Below, one piece after another: positions 41,501 through 55,182 of a DNA stretch of 64,000 bases (the first letter of the stretch is position 1; each line of letters opens with the position of its first letter). The notes beneath the pieces were generated by a model. The model searched no databases and had not been told where the DNA came from. It saw only the letters and a list, made by a program, of their open reading frames with translations. Position numbers and translations under genes: made by a program. The DNA comes from Hippasteria phrygiana (lineage: Eukaryota > Echinodermata > Asteroidea > Valvatida > Goniasteridae): contig JAZGUH010000090.1 in assembly GCA_037893225.1 (NCBI GenBank), forward strand, positions 1-64,000, in the 5' to 3' direction.

Positions 41501-44500
41501 AATGAGTAAAGCAAGTCATACCCCTGGGAATTTGACAGGCATGGAGCAATAAATAGAAGGTAATATGTACACAGATGTTGGCCGGAAAGAAAATAAACAT
41601 TGCGAGGTTTGAATTTTCTCCACAAGTTTTAACTCTAAGAAGCCGCCGATAATTGCAACATGTAGCGCCAGATCTAAGCTATCCATACATGTCAAAATTA
41701 CTGAATTTGGTTGATATTTCATGCAATTATGAATGAGTAAAGCAAGTCATACCCCAGGGAATTTGACAGGCATGGAGCAATAAATAGAAGGTAATATGCA
41801 CACAGATGTTGGCCGGAAAGAAAATACACATTGCGAGGTTTGAATTTTCTCCACACGTTTTAACTCTAAGAAGCCGCCGATAATTGCAACATGTAGCGCC
41901 AGATCTAAGCTATCCATACTTGTCAAAATTACTGAATTTGGTTGATATTTCATGCAATTATGAATGAGTAAAGCAAGTCCATACCCCAGGGAATTTGACA
42001 TGCATGGAGCAATAAATAGACGGTAACATGTACACAGATGTTGGCCGGAAAGAAAATAAACATTGCGAGGTTTGAATTTTCTCCACAAGTTTTAACTCTA
42101 GGAAGCCGCCGATGATTGCAACATGTAGCGCCAGATCTAAGCTATCCATACATGTCAACATTACTGTATTTGGTTTATATTTCATGCAATTATGAATGAG
42201 TAAAGCAAGTCATACCCCAGGGAATTTGACAGGCATGGAGCAATAAATAGAAGGTAATATGTACACAGATGTTGGCCGGAAAGAAAATAAACATTGCGAG
42301 GTTTGAATTTTCTCCACAAGTTTTAACTCTAAGAAGCCGCCGATAATTGCAACATGTAGCGCCAGATCTAAGCTATCCATACATGTCAAAATTACTGAAT
42401 TTGGTTGATATTTCATGCAATTATGAATGAGTAAAGCAAGTCCATACCCTAGGGAATTTGACAGGCATGGAGCAATAAATAAAAGGTAATCTGCACACAG
42501 ATGGTGGCCGGGAAGAAAATAAACATTGCGAGGTTTGAATTTTCTCCACAAGTGTTAACTCTAAGAAGCCGCCGATAATTGCAACATGTAGCGCCAGATC
42601 TAAGCTATCCATACATGTGAAAATTACTGAATTTGGTTGATATTTCATGCAATTATGAATGAGTAAAGCAAGTCCATACCCCAGGGAATTTGACAGGCAT
42701 GGAGCAATAAATAAAAGGTAATCTGCACACAGATGGTGGCCGGGAAGAAAATAAACATTGCGAGGTTTGAATTTTCTCCACAAGTGTTAACTCTAAGAAG
42801 CCGCCGATAATTGCAACATGTAGCGCCAGATCTAAGCTATCCATACATGTCAAAATTACTGAATTTGGTTGATATTTCATGCAATTATGAATGAGTAAAG
42901 CAAGTCCATACCCCAGGGAATTTGACATGCATGGAGCAATAAATAGACGGTAACATGTACACAGATGTTGGCCGGAAAGAAAATAAACATTGCGAGGTTT
43001 GAATTTTCTCCACAAGTTTTAACTCTAGGAAGCCGCCGATGATTGCAACATGTAGCGCCAGATCTAAGCTATCCATACATGTCAACATTACTGTATTTGG
43101 TTTATATTTCATGCAATTATGAATGAGTAAAGCAAGTCATACCCCAGGGAATTTGACAGGCATGGAGCAATAAATAAAAGGTAATCTGCACACAGATGGT
43201 GGCCGGGAAGAAAATAAACATTGCGAGGTTTGAATTTTCTCCACAAGTGTTAACTCTAAGAAGCCGCCGATAATTGCAACATGTAGCGCCAGATCTAAGC
43301 TATCCATACATGTCAAAATTACTGAATTTGGTTGATATTTCATGCAATTATGAATGAGTAAAGCAAGTCCATACCCCAGGGAATTTGACAGGCATGGAGC
43401 AATAAATAAAAGGTAATCTGCACACAGATGGTGGCCGGGAAGAAAATAAACATTGCGAGGTTTGAATTTTCTCCACAAGTTTTAACTCTAAGAAGCCGCC
43501 GATAATTGCAACATGTAGCGCCAGATCTAAGCTATCTATACATGTCAAAATTACTGAATTTGGTTTATATTTCATGCAATTATGAATGAGTAAAGCAAGT
43601 CCATACCCCAGGGAATTTGACATGCATGGTGCAATAAATAGACGGTAACATGTACACAGATGTTGGCCGGAAAGAAAATAAACATTGCGAGGTTTGAATT
43701 TTCTCCACAAGTTTTAACTCTAAGAAGCCGCCGATAATTGCAACATGTAGCGCCAGATCTAAGCTATCCATACATGTCAAAATTACTGAATTTGGTTGAT
43801 ATTTCATGCAATTATGAATGAGTAAAGCAAGTCCATACCCCAGGGAATTTGACAGGCATAGAGCAATAAATAAAAGGTAATCTGCACACAGATGGTGGCC
43901 GGGAAGAAAATAAACATTGCGAGGTTTGAATTTTCTCCACAAGTGTTAACTCTAAGAAGCCGCCGATAATTGCAACATGTAGCGCCAGATCTAAGCTATC
44001 CATACATGTCAAAATTACTGAATTTGGTTGATATTTCATGCAATTATGAATTAGTAAAGCAAGTCCATACCCCAGGGAATTTGACATGCATGGAGCAATA
44101 AATAGACGGTAACATGTACACAGATGTTGGCCGGAAAGAAAATAAACATTGCGAGGTTTGAATTTTCTCCACAAGTTTTAACTCTAAGAAGCCGCCGATA
44201 ATTGCAACATGTAGCGCCAGATCTAAGCTATCCATACATGTCAAAATTACTGAATTTGGTTGATATTTCATGCAATTATGAATGAGTAAAGCAAGTCATA
44301 CCCTAGGGAATTTGACAGGCATGGATCAATAAATAGAAGGTAATATGCACACAGATGTTGGCCGGAAAGAAAATACACATTGCGAGGTTTGAATTTTCTC
44401 CACACGTTTTAACTCTAAGAAGCCGCCGATAATTGCAACATGTAGCGCCAGATCTAAGCTATCCATACTTGTCAAAATTACTGAATTTGGTTGATATTTC

Positions 44501-46382
44501 ATGCAATTATGAATGAGTAAAGCAAGTCCATACCCCAGGGAATTTGACATGCATGGAGCAATAAATAGACGGTAACATGTACACAGATGTTGGCCGGAAA
44601 GAAAATAAACATTGCGAGGTTTGAATTTTCTCCACAAGTTTTAACTCTAGGAAGCCGCCGATGATTGCAACATGTAGCGCCAGATCTAAGCTATCCATAC
44701 ATGTCAACATTACTGTATTTGGTTTATATTTCATGCAATTATGAATGAGTAAAGCAAGTCATACCCCAGGGAATTTGACAGGCATGGAGCAATAAATAGA
44801 AGGTAATATGTACACAGATGTTGGCCGGAAAGAAAATAAACATTGCGAGGTTTGAATTTTCTCCACAAGTTTTAACTCTAAGAAGCCGCCGATAATTGCA
44901 ACATGTAGCGCCAGATCTAAGCTATCCATACATGTCAAAATTACTGAATTTGGTTGATATTTCATGCAATTATGAATGAGTAAAGCAAGTCCATACCCCA
45001 GGGAATTTGACAGGCATGGAGCAATAAATAAAAGGTAATCTGCACACAGATGGTGGCCGGGAAGAAAATAAACATTGCGAGGTTTGAATTTTCTCCACAA
45101 GTGTTAACTCTAAGAAGCCGCCGATAATTGCAACATGTAGCGCCAGATCTAAGCTATCCATACATGTGAAAATTACTGAATTTGGTTGATATTTCATGCA
45201 ATTATGAATGAGTAAAGCAAGTCCATACCCCAGGGAATTTGACAGGCATGGAGCAATAAATAAAAGGTAATCTGCACACAGATGGTGGCCGGGAAGAAAA
45301 TAAACATTGCGAGGTTTGAATTTTCTCCACAAGTGTTAACTCTAAGAAGCCGCCGATAATTGCAACATGTAGCGCCAGATCTAAGCTATCCATACATGTC
45401 AAAATTACTGAATTTGGTTGATATTTCATGCAATTATGAATGAGTAAAGCAAGTCCATACCCCAGGGAATTTGACAGGCATGGAGCAATAAATAAAAGGT
45501 AATCTGCACACAGATGGTGGCCGGGAAGAAAATAAACATTGCGAGGTTTGAATTTTCTCTACAAGTTTTAACTCTAAGAAGCCGCCGATAATTGCAACAT
45601 GTAGCGCCAGATCTAAGCTATCTATACATGTCAAAATTACTGAATTTGGTTTATATTTCATGCAATTATGAATGAGTAAAGCAAGTCCAGACCCCAGGGA
45701 ATTTGACATGCATGGTGCAATAAATAGACGGTAACATGTACACAGATGTTGGCCGGAAAGAAAATAAACATTGCGAGGTTTGAATTTTCTCCACAAGTTT
45801 TAACTCTAAGAAGCCGCCGATAATTGCAACATGTAGCGCCAGATCTAAGCTATCCATACATGTCAAAATTACTGAATTTGGTTGATATTTCATGCAATTA
45901 TGAATGAGTAAAGCAAGTCCATACCCCAGGGAATTTGACAGGCATGGAGCAATAAATAAAAGGTAATCTGCACACAGATGGTGGCCGGGAAGAAAATAAA
46001 CATTGCGAGGTTTGAATTTTCTCCACAAGTGTTAACTCTAAGAAGCCGCCGATAATTGCAACATGTAGCGCCAGATCTAAGCTATCCATACATGTCAAAA
46101 TTACTGAATTTGGTTGATATTTCATGCAATTATGAATTAGTAAAGCAAGTCCATACCCCAGGGAATTTGACATGCATGGAGCAATAAATAGACGGTAACA
46201 TGTACACAGATGTTGGCCGGAAAGAAAATAAACATTGCGAGGTTTGAATTTTCTCCACAAGTTTTAACTCTAAGAAGCCGCCAATAATTGCAACATGTAG
46301 CGCCAGATCTAAGCTATCCATACATGTCAAAATTACTGAATTTGGTTGATATTTCATGCAATTATGAATGAGTAAAGCAAGT
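38506..46382. repeat. Mosaic HOR block, source-like copy of the 47-55 kb block
   Basis: Units: B, E*/K hybrid, B, C, D, E, B, B, E, F, G, Fa, K*, A, E, F, A, K(gtgaaaa), K, F, K, C, D, K, B, E*, F, A, K(gtgaaaa), K, C, D, K, B. The stretch 38.97-41.0 kb matches 47.08-49.1 kb at a shift of 8,108 bp, fixed by the rare gaattttgttgat (40089 and 48197). From 41.0 to 42.2 kb it matches 50.1-51.2 kb at 9,035 bp. The stretch 37.8-38.97 kb matches 45.45-46.6 kb at 7,645 bp. Private changes lie at 43860, 45560, 45690 and 46283. Confidence 0.8.
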
Positions 46383-47076
46383 CATACCCTAGGGAATTTG
46401 ACAGGCATGGATCAATAAATAGAAGGTAATATGCACACAGATGTTGGCCGGGAAGAAAATAAACATTGCGAGGTTTGAATTTTCTCCACAAGTTTTAACT
46501 CTAAGAAGCCGCCGATGATTGCAACATGTAGCGCCAGATCTAAGCTATCCATACATGTCAAAATTACTGTATTTGGTTTATATTTCATGCAATTATGAAT
46601 GAGTAAAGCAAGTCATACCCTAGGGAATTTGACAGGCATGGAGCAATAAATATAAGGTAATATGCACACAGATGTTGGCCGGAAAGAAAATAAACATTGC
46701 GAGGTTTGAATTTTCTCCACAAGTTTTAACTCTAGGACGCCGCCGATAATTGCAACATGTAGCGCCAGATCTAAGCTATCCATACATGTCAAAATTACTG
46801 AATTTGGTTGATATTTCATGCAATTATGAATGAGTAAAGCAAGTCCATAGCCCAGGGAATTTGACATGCATGGAGCAATAAATAGACGGTAATATGCACA
46901 CAGATGTTGGCCGGAAAGAAAATAAACATTGCGAGGTTTGAATTTTCTCCACAAGTTTTAACTCTAAGAAGCCGCCGATGATTGCAACATGTAGCGCCAG
47001 ATCTAAGCTATCCATACATGTCAAAATTACTGAATTTGGTTGATATTTCATGCAATTATGAATGAGTAAAGCAAGT
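46383..47076. repeat. Three atypical, mixed-type monomers
   Basis: These three units mix diagnostic sites not otherwise found together. Unit 46383-46613 has ccctaggg, ggatcaat, aatatgcac and gggaag with aataaac, and ends caaaatt but gtattt and tttatat. Unit 46614-46844 has ccctaggg, tataagg (46653), aatatgcac and ctaggacgcc (46738). Unit 46845-47076 has ccatagccc (46850) and tagacgg with aatatgcac. Compared with the related stretch at 38.7-38.97 kb, the last two units are an extra 463 bp. They could be relics of an older subtype or products of several exchanges. Confidence 0.8.
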
Positions 47077-50000
47077 CCATACCCCAGGGAATTTGACATG
47101 CATGGAGCAATAAATAGACGGTAACATGTACACAGATGTTGGCCGGAAAGAAAATAAACATTGCGAGGTTTGAATTTTCTCCACAAGTTTTAACTCTAAG
47201 AAGCCGCCGATAATTGCAACATGTAGCGCCAGATCTAAGCTATCCATACATGTCAAAATTACTGAATTTGGTTGATATTTCATGCAATTATGAATGAGTA
47301 AAGCAAGTCCATACCCCAGGGAATTTGACAGGCATGGAGCAATAAATAAAAGGTAATCTGCACACAGATGGTGGCCGGGAAGAAAATAAACATTGCGAGG
47401 TTTGAATTTTCTCCACAAGTTTTAACTCTAAGAAGCCGCCGATAATTGCAACATGTAGCGCCAGATCTAAGCTATCTATACATGTCAAAATTACTGAATT
47501 TGGTTTATATTTCATGCAATTATGAATGAGTAAAGCAAGTCCATACCCCAGGGAATTTGACATGCATGGTGCAATAAATAGACGGTAACATGTACACAGA
47601 TGTTGGCCGGAAAGAAAATAAACATTGCGAGGTTTGAATTTTCTCCACAAGTTTTAACTCTAAGAAGCCGCCGATAATTGCAACATGTAGCGCCAGATCT
47701 AAGCTATCCATACATGTCAAAATTACTGAATTTGGTTGATATTTCATGCAATTATGAATGAGTAAAGCAAGTCATACCCCAGGGAATTTGACAGGCATGG
47801 AGCAATAAATAGAAGGTAATATGCACACAGATGTTGGCCGGAAAGAAAATACACATTGCGAGGTTTGAATTTTCTCCACACGTTTTAACTCTAAGAAGCC
47901 GCCGATAATTGCAACATGTAGCGCCAGATCTAAGCTATCCATACTTGTCAAAATTACTGAATTTGGTTGATATTTCATGCAATTATGAATGAGTAAAGCA
48001 AGTCCATACCCCAGGGAATTTGACATGCATGGAGCAATAAATAGACGGTAACATGTACACAGATGTTGGCCGGAAAGAAAATAAACATTGCGAGGTTTGA
48101 ATTTTCTCCACAAGTTTTAACTCTAGGAAGCCGCCGATAATTGCAACATGTAGCGCCAGATCTAAGCTATCCATACATGTCAAAATTACTGAATTTTGTT
48201 GATATTTCATGCAATTATGAATGAGTAAAGCAAGTCATACCCCAGGGAATTTGACATGCATGGAGCAATAAATAGACGGTAACATGTACACAGATGTTGG
48301 CCGGAAAGAAAATAAACATTGCGAGGTTTGAATTTTCTCCACAAGTTTTAACTCTAGGAAGCCGCCGATGATTGCAACATGTAGCGCCAGATCTAAGCTA
48401 TCCATACATGTCAAAATTACTGAATTTGGTTGATATTTCATGCAATTATGAATGAGTAAAGCAAGTCCATACCCCAGGGAATTTGACAGGCATGGAGCAA
48501 TAAATAGAAGGTAATATGCACACAGATGTTGGCCGGAAAGAAAATACACATTGCGAGGTTTGAATTTTCTCCACACGTTTTAACTCTAAGAAGCCGCCGA
48601 TAATTGCAACATGTAGCGCCAGATCTAAGCTATCCATACTTGTCAAAATTACTGAATTTGGTTGATATTTCATGCAATTATGAATGAGTAAAGCAAGTCC
48701 ATACCCCAGGGAATTTGACATGCATGGAGCAATAAATAGACGGTAACATGTACACAGATGTTGGCCGGAAAGAAAATAAACATTGCGAGGTTTGAATTTT
48801 CTCCACAAGTTTTAACTCTAGGAAGCCGCCGATGATTGCAACATGTAGCGCCAGATCTAAGCTATCCATACATGTCAACATTACTGTATTTGGTTTATAT
48901 TTCATGCAATTATGAATGAGTAAAGCAAGTCATACCCCAGGGAATTTGACATGCATGGAGCAATAAATAGAAGGTAATATGTACACAGATGTTGGCCGGA
49001 AAGAAAATAAACATTGCGAGGTTTGAATTTTCTCCACAAGTTTTAACTCTAGGAAGCCGCCGATGATTGCAACATGTAGCGCCAGATCTAAGCTATCCAT
49101 ACATGTCAAAATTACTGAATTTGGTTGATATTTCATGCAATTATGAATGAGTAAAGCAAGTCCATACCCCAGGGAATTTGACATGCATGGAGCAATAAAT
49201 AGACGGTAACATGTACACAGATGTTGGCCGGAAAGAAAATAAACATTGCGAGGTTTGAATTTTCTCCACAAGTTTTAACTCTAGGAAGCCGCCGATGATT
49301 GCAACATGTAGCGCCAGATCTAAGCTATCCATACATGTCAAAATTACTGAATTTGGTTGATATTTCATGCAATTATGAATGAGTAAAGCAAGTCCATACC
49401 CCAGGGAATTTGACAGGCATGGAGCAATAAATAGAAGGTAATATGCACACAGATGTTGGCCGGAAAGAAAATACACATTGCGAGGTTTGAATTTTCTCCA
49501 CACGTTTTAACTCTAAGAAGCCGCCGATAATTGCAACATGTAGCGCCAGATCTAAGCTATCCATACTTGTCAAAATTACTGAATTTGGTTGATATTTCAT
49601 GCAATTATGAATGAGTAAAGCAAGTCCATACCCCAGGGAATTTGACATGCATGGAGCAATAAATAGACGGTAACATGTACACAGATGTTGGCCGGAAAGA
49701 AAATAAACATTGCGAGGTTTGAATTTTCTCCACAAGTTTTAACTCTAGGAAGCCGCCGATGATTGCAACATGTAGCGCCAGATCTAAGCTATCCATACAT
49801 GTCAACATTACTGTATTTGGTTTATATTTCATGCAATTATGAATGAGTAAAGCAAGTCATACCCCAGGGAATTTGACATGCATGGAACAATAAATAGAAG
49901 GTAATATGTACACAGATGTTGGCCGGAAAGAAAATAAACATTGCGAGGTTTGAATTTTCTCCACAAGTTTTAACTCTAGGAAGCCGCCGATGATTGCAAC

Positions 50001-53000
50001 ATGTAGCGCCAGATCTAAGCTATCCATACATGTCAAAATTACTGAATTTGGTTGATATTTCATGCAATTATGAATGAGTAAAGCAAGTCCATACCCCAGG
50101 GAATTTGACATGCATGGAGCAATAAATAGACGGTAACATGTACACAGATGTTGGCCGGAAAGAAAATAAACATTGCGAGGTTTGAATTTTCTCCACAAGT
50201 TTTAACTCTAGGAAGCCGCCGATGATTGCAACATGTAGCGCCAGATCTAAGCTATCCATACATGTCAACATTACTGTATTTGGTTTATATTTCATGCAAT
50301 TATGAATGAGTAAAGCAAGTCATACCCCAGGGAATTTGACAGGCATGGAGCAATAAATAAAAGGTAATCTGCACACAGATGGTGGCCGGGAAGAAAATAA
50401 ACATTGCGAGGTTTGAATTTTCTCCACAAGTGTTAACTCTAGGAAGCCGCCGATAATTGCAACATGTAGCGCCAGATCTAAGGTATCCATACATGTCAAC
50501 ATTACTGTATTTGGTTTATATTTCATGCAATTATGAATGAGTAAAGCAAGTCATACCCCTGGGAATTTGACAGGCATGGAGCAATAAATAGAAGGTAATA
50601 TGTACACAGATGTTGGCCGGAAAGAAAATAAACATTGCGAGGTTTGAATTTTCTCCACAAGTTTTAACTCTAAGAAGCCGCCGATAATTGCAACATGTAG
50701 CGCCAGATCTAAGCTATCCATACATGTCAAAATTACTGAATTTGGTTGATATTTCATGCAATTATGAATGAGTAAAGCAAGTCATACCCCAGGGAATTTG
50801 ACAGGCATGGAGCAATAAATAGAAGGTAATATGCACACAGATGTTGGCCGGAAAGAAAATACACATTGCGAGGTTTGAATTTTCTCCACACGTTTTAACT
50901 CTAAGAAGCCGCCGATAATTGCAACATGTAGCGCCAGATCTAAGCTATCCATACTTGTCAAAATTACTGAATTTGGTTGATATTTCATGCAATTATGAAT
51001 GAGTAAAGCAAGTCCATACCCCAGGGAATTTGACATGCATGGAGCAATAAATAGACGGTAACATGTACACAGATGTTGGCCGGAAAGAAAATAAACATTG
51101 CGAGGTTTGAATTTTCTCCACAAGTTTTAACTCTAGGAAGCCGCCGATGATTGCAACATGTAGCGCCAGATCTAAGCTATCCATACATGTCAACATTACT
51201 GTATTTGGTTTATATTTCATGCAATTATGAATGAGTAAAGCAAGTCATACCCCAGGGAATTTGACAGGCATGGAGCAATAAATAGAAGGTAATATGTACA
51301 CAGATGTTGGCCGGAAAGAAAATAAACATTGCGAGGTTTGAATTTTCTCCACAAGTTTTAACTCTAAGAAGCCGCCGATAATTGCAACATGTAGCGCCAG
51401 ATCTAAGCTATCCATACATGTCAAAATTACTGAATTTGGTTGATATTTCATGCAATTATGAATGAGTAAAGCAAGTCCATACCCCAGGGAATTTGACATG
51501 CATGGAGCAATAAATAGACGGTAACATGTACACAGATGTTGGCCGGAAAGAAAATAAACATTGCGAGGTTTGAATTTTCTCCACAAGTTTTAACTCTAGG
51601 AAGCCGCCGATGATTGCAACATGTAGCGCCAGATCTAAGCTATCCATACATGCCAACATTACTGTATTTGGTTTATATTTCATGCAATTATGAATGAGTA
51701 AAGCAAGTCCATACCCCAGGGAATTTGACAGGCATGGAGCAATAAATAAAAGGTAATCTGCACACAGATGGTGGCCGGGAAGAAAATAAACATTGCGAGG
51801 TTTGAATTTTCTCCACAAGTGTTAACTCTAAGAAGCCGCCGATAATTGCAACATGTAGCGCCAGATCTAAGCTATCCATACATGTCAAAATTACTGAATT
51901 TGGTTGATATTTCATGCAATTATGAATGAGTAAAGCAAGTCCATACCCCAGGGAATTTGACATGCATGGAGCAATAAATAGACGGTAACATGTACACAGA
52001 TGTTGGCCGGAAAGAAAATAAACATTGCGAGGTTTGAATTTTCTCCACAAGTTTTAACTCTAGGAAGCCGCCGATGATTGCAACATGTAGCGCCAGATCT
52101 AAGCTATCCATACATGTCAACATTACTGTATTTGGTTTATATTTCATGCAATTATGAATGAGTAAAGCAAGTCATACCCCAGGGAATTTGACAGGCATGG
52201 AGCAATAAATAAAAGGTAATCTGCACACAGATGGTGGCCGGGAAGAAAATAAACATTGCGAGGTTTGAATTTTCTCCACAAGTGTTAACTCTAGGAAGCC
52301 GCCGATAATTGCAACATGTAGCGCCAGATCTAAGGTATCCATACATGTCAACATTACTGTATTTGGTTGATATTTCATGCAATTATGAATGAGTAAAGCA
52401 AGTCATACCCCTGGGAATTTGACAGGCATGGAGCAATAAATAGAAGGTAATATGTACACAGATGTTGGCCGGAAAGAAAATAAACATTGCGAGGTTTGAA
52501 TTTTCTCCACAAGTTTTAACTCTAAGAAGCCGCCGATAATTGCAACATGTAGCGCCAGATCTAAGCTATCCATACATGTCAAAATTACTGAATTTGGTTG
52601 ATATTTCATGCAATTATGAATGAGTAAAGCAAGTCATACCCCAGGGAATTTGACAGGCATGGAGCAATAAATAGAAGGTAATATGCACACAGATGTTGGC
52701 CGGAAAGAAAATACACATTGCGAGGTTTGAATTTTCTCCACACGTTTTAACTCTAAGAAGCCGCCGATAATTGCAACATGTAGCGCCAGATCTAAGCTAT
52801 CCATACTTGTCAAAATTACTGAATTTGGTTGATATTTCATGCAATTATGAATGAGTAAAGCAAGTCCATACCCCAGGGAATTTGACATGCATGGAGCAAT
52901 AAATAGACGGTAACATGTACACAGATGTTGGCCGGAAAGAAAATAAACATTGCGAGGTTTGAATTTTCTCCACAAGTTTTAACTCTAGGAAGCCGCCGAT

Positions 53001-55182
53001 GATTGCAACATGTAGCGCCAGATCTAAGCTATCCATACATGTCAACATTACTGTATTTGGTTTATATTTCATGCAATTATGAATGAGTAAAGCAAGTCAT
53101 ACCCCAGGGAATTTGACAGGCATGGAGCAATAAATAGAAGGTAATATGTACACAGATGTTGGCCGGAAAGAAAATAAACATTGCGAGGTTTGAATTTTCT
53201 CCACAAGTTTTAACTCTAAGAAGCCGCCGATAATTGCAACATGTAGCGCCAGATCTAAGCTATCCATACATGTCAAAATTACTGAATTTGGTTGATATTT
53301 CATGCAATTATGAATGAGTAAAGCAAGTCCATACCCTAGGGAATTTGACAGGCATGGAGCAATAAATAAAAGGTAATCTGCACACAGATGGTGGCCGGGA
53401 AGAAAATAAACATTGCGAGGTTTGAATTTTCTCCACAAGTGTTAACTCTAAGAAGCCGCCGATAATTGCAACATGTAGCGCCAGATCTAAGCTATCCATA
53501 CATGTGAAAATTACTGAATTTGGTTGATATTTCATGCAATTATGAATGAGTAAAGCAAGTCCATACCCCAGGGAATTTGACAGGCATGGAGCAATAAATA
53601 AAAGGTAATCTGCACACAGATGGTGGCCGGGAAGAAAATAAACATTGCGAGGTTTGAATTTTCTCCACAAGTGTTAACTCTAAGAAGCCGCCGATAATTG
53701 CAACATGTAGCGCCAGATCTAAGCTATCCATACATGTCAAAATTACTGAATTTGGTTGATATTTCATGCAATTATGAATTAGTAAAGCAAGTCCATACCC
53801 CAGGGAATTTGACATGCATGGAGCAATAAATAGACGGTAACATGTACACAGATGTTGGCCGGAAAGAAAATAAACATTGCGAGGTTTGAATTTTCTCCAC
53901 AAGTTTTAACTCTAAGAAGCCGCCGATAATTGCAACATGTAGCGCCAGATCTAAGCTATCCATACATGTCAAAATTACTGAATTTGGTTGATATTTCATG
54001 CAATTATGAATGAGTAAAGCAAGTCATACCCTAGGGAATTTGACAGGCATGGATCAATAAATAGAAGGTAATATGCACACAGATGTTGGCCGGAAAGAAA
54101 ATACACATTGCGAGGTTTGAATTTTCTCCACACGTTTTAACTCTAAGAAGCCGCCGATAATTGCAACATGTAGCGCCAGATCTAAGCTATCCATACTTGT
54201 CAAAATTACTGAATTTGGTTGATATTTCATGCAATTATGAATGAGTAAAGCAAGTCCATACCCCAGGGAATTTGACATGCATGGAGCAATAAATAGACGG
54301 TAACATGTACACAGATGTTGGCCGGAAAGAAAATAAACATTGCGAGGTTTGAATTTTCTCCACAAGTTTTAACTCTAGGAAGCCGCCGATGATTGCAACA
54401 TGTAGCGCCAGATCTAAGCTATCCATACATGTCAACATTACTGTATTTGGTTTATATTTCATGCAATTATGAATGAGTAAAGCAAGTCATACCCCAGGGA
54501 ATTTGACAGGCATGGAGCAATAAATAGAAGGTAATATGTACACAGATGTTGGCCGGAAAGAAAATAAACATTGCGAGGTTTGAATTTTCTCCACAAGTTT
54601 TAACTCTAAGAAGCCGCCGATAATTGCAACATGTAGCGCCAGATCTAAGCTATCCATACATGTCAAAATTACTGAATTTGGTTGATATTTCATGCAATTA
54701 TGAATGAGTAAAGCAAGTCCATACCCCAGGGAATTTGACAGGCATGGAGCAATAAATAAAAGGTAATCTGCACACAGATGGTGGCCGGGAAGAAAATAAA
54801 CATTGCGAGGTTTGAATTTTCTCCACAAGTGTTAACTCTAAGAAGCCGCCGATAATTGCAACATGTAGCGCCAGATCTAAGCTATCCATACATGTGAAAA
54901 TTACTGAATTTGGTTGATATTTCATGCAATTATGAATGAGTAAAGCAAGTCCATACCCCAGGGAATTTGACAGGCATGGAGCAATAAATAAAAGGTAATC
55001 TGCACACAGATGGTGGCCGGGAAGAAAATAAACATTGCGAGGTTTGAATTTTCTCCACAAGTGTTAACTCTAAGAAGCCGCCGATAATTGCAACATGTAG
55101 CGCCAGATCTAAGCTATCCATACATGTCAAAATTACTGAATTTGGTTGATATTTCATGCAATTATGAATGAGTAAAGCAAGT
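47077..55182. repeat. Mosaic HOR block with internal 927-bp and 1,852-bp duplications
   Basis: Units: B, C, D, E, B, B, E, F, G, B, E, F, G, F, K*, A, E, F, A, Fa, K, F, K*, A, E, F, A, K(gtgaaaa), K, B, E*, F, A, K(gtgaaaa), K. It is an expanded relative of 38.97-45.4 kb. The 4-unit string E, F, G plus its B/F neighbour is doubled (48446 to 49373, 927 bp apart). The K*-A-E-F-A string is doubled at 1,852 bp (50321 and 52173). The second K* unit ends tgatat while the other four K* copies end tttatat. Private change: ggaacaat at 49887. Confidence 0.8.
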
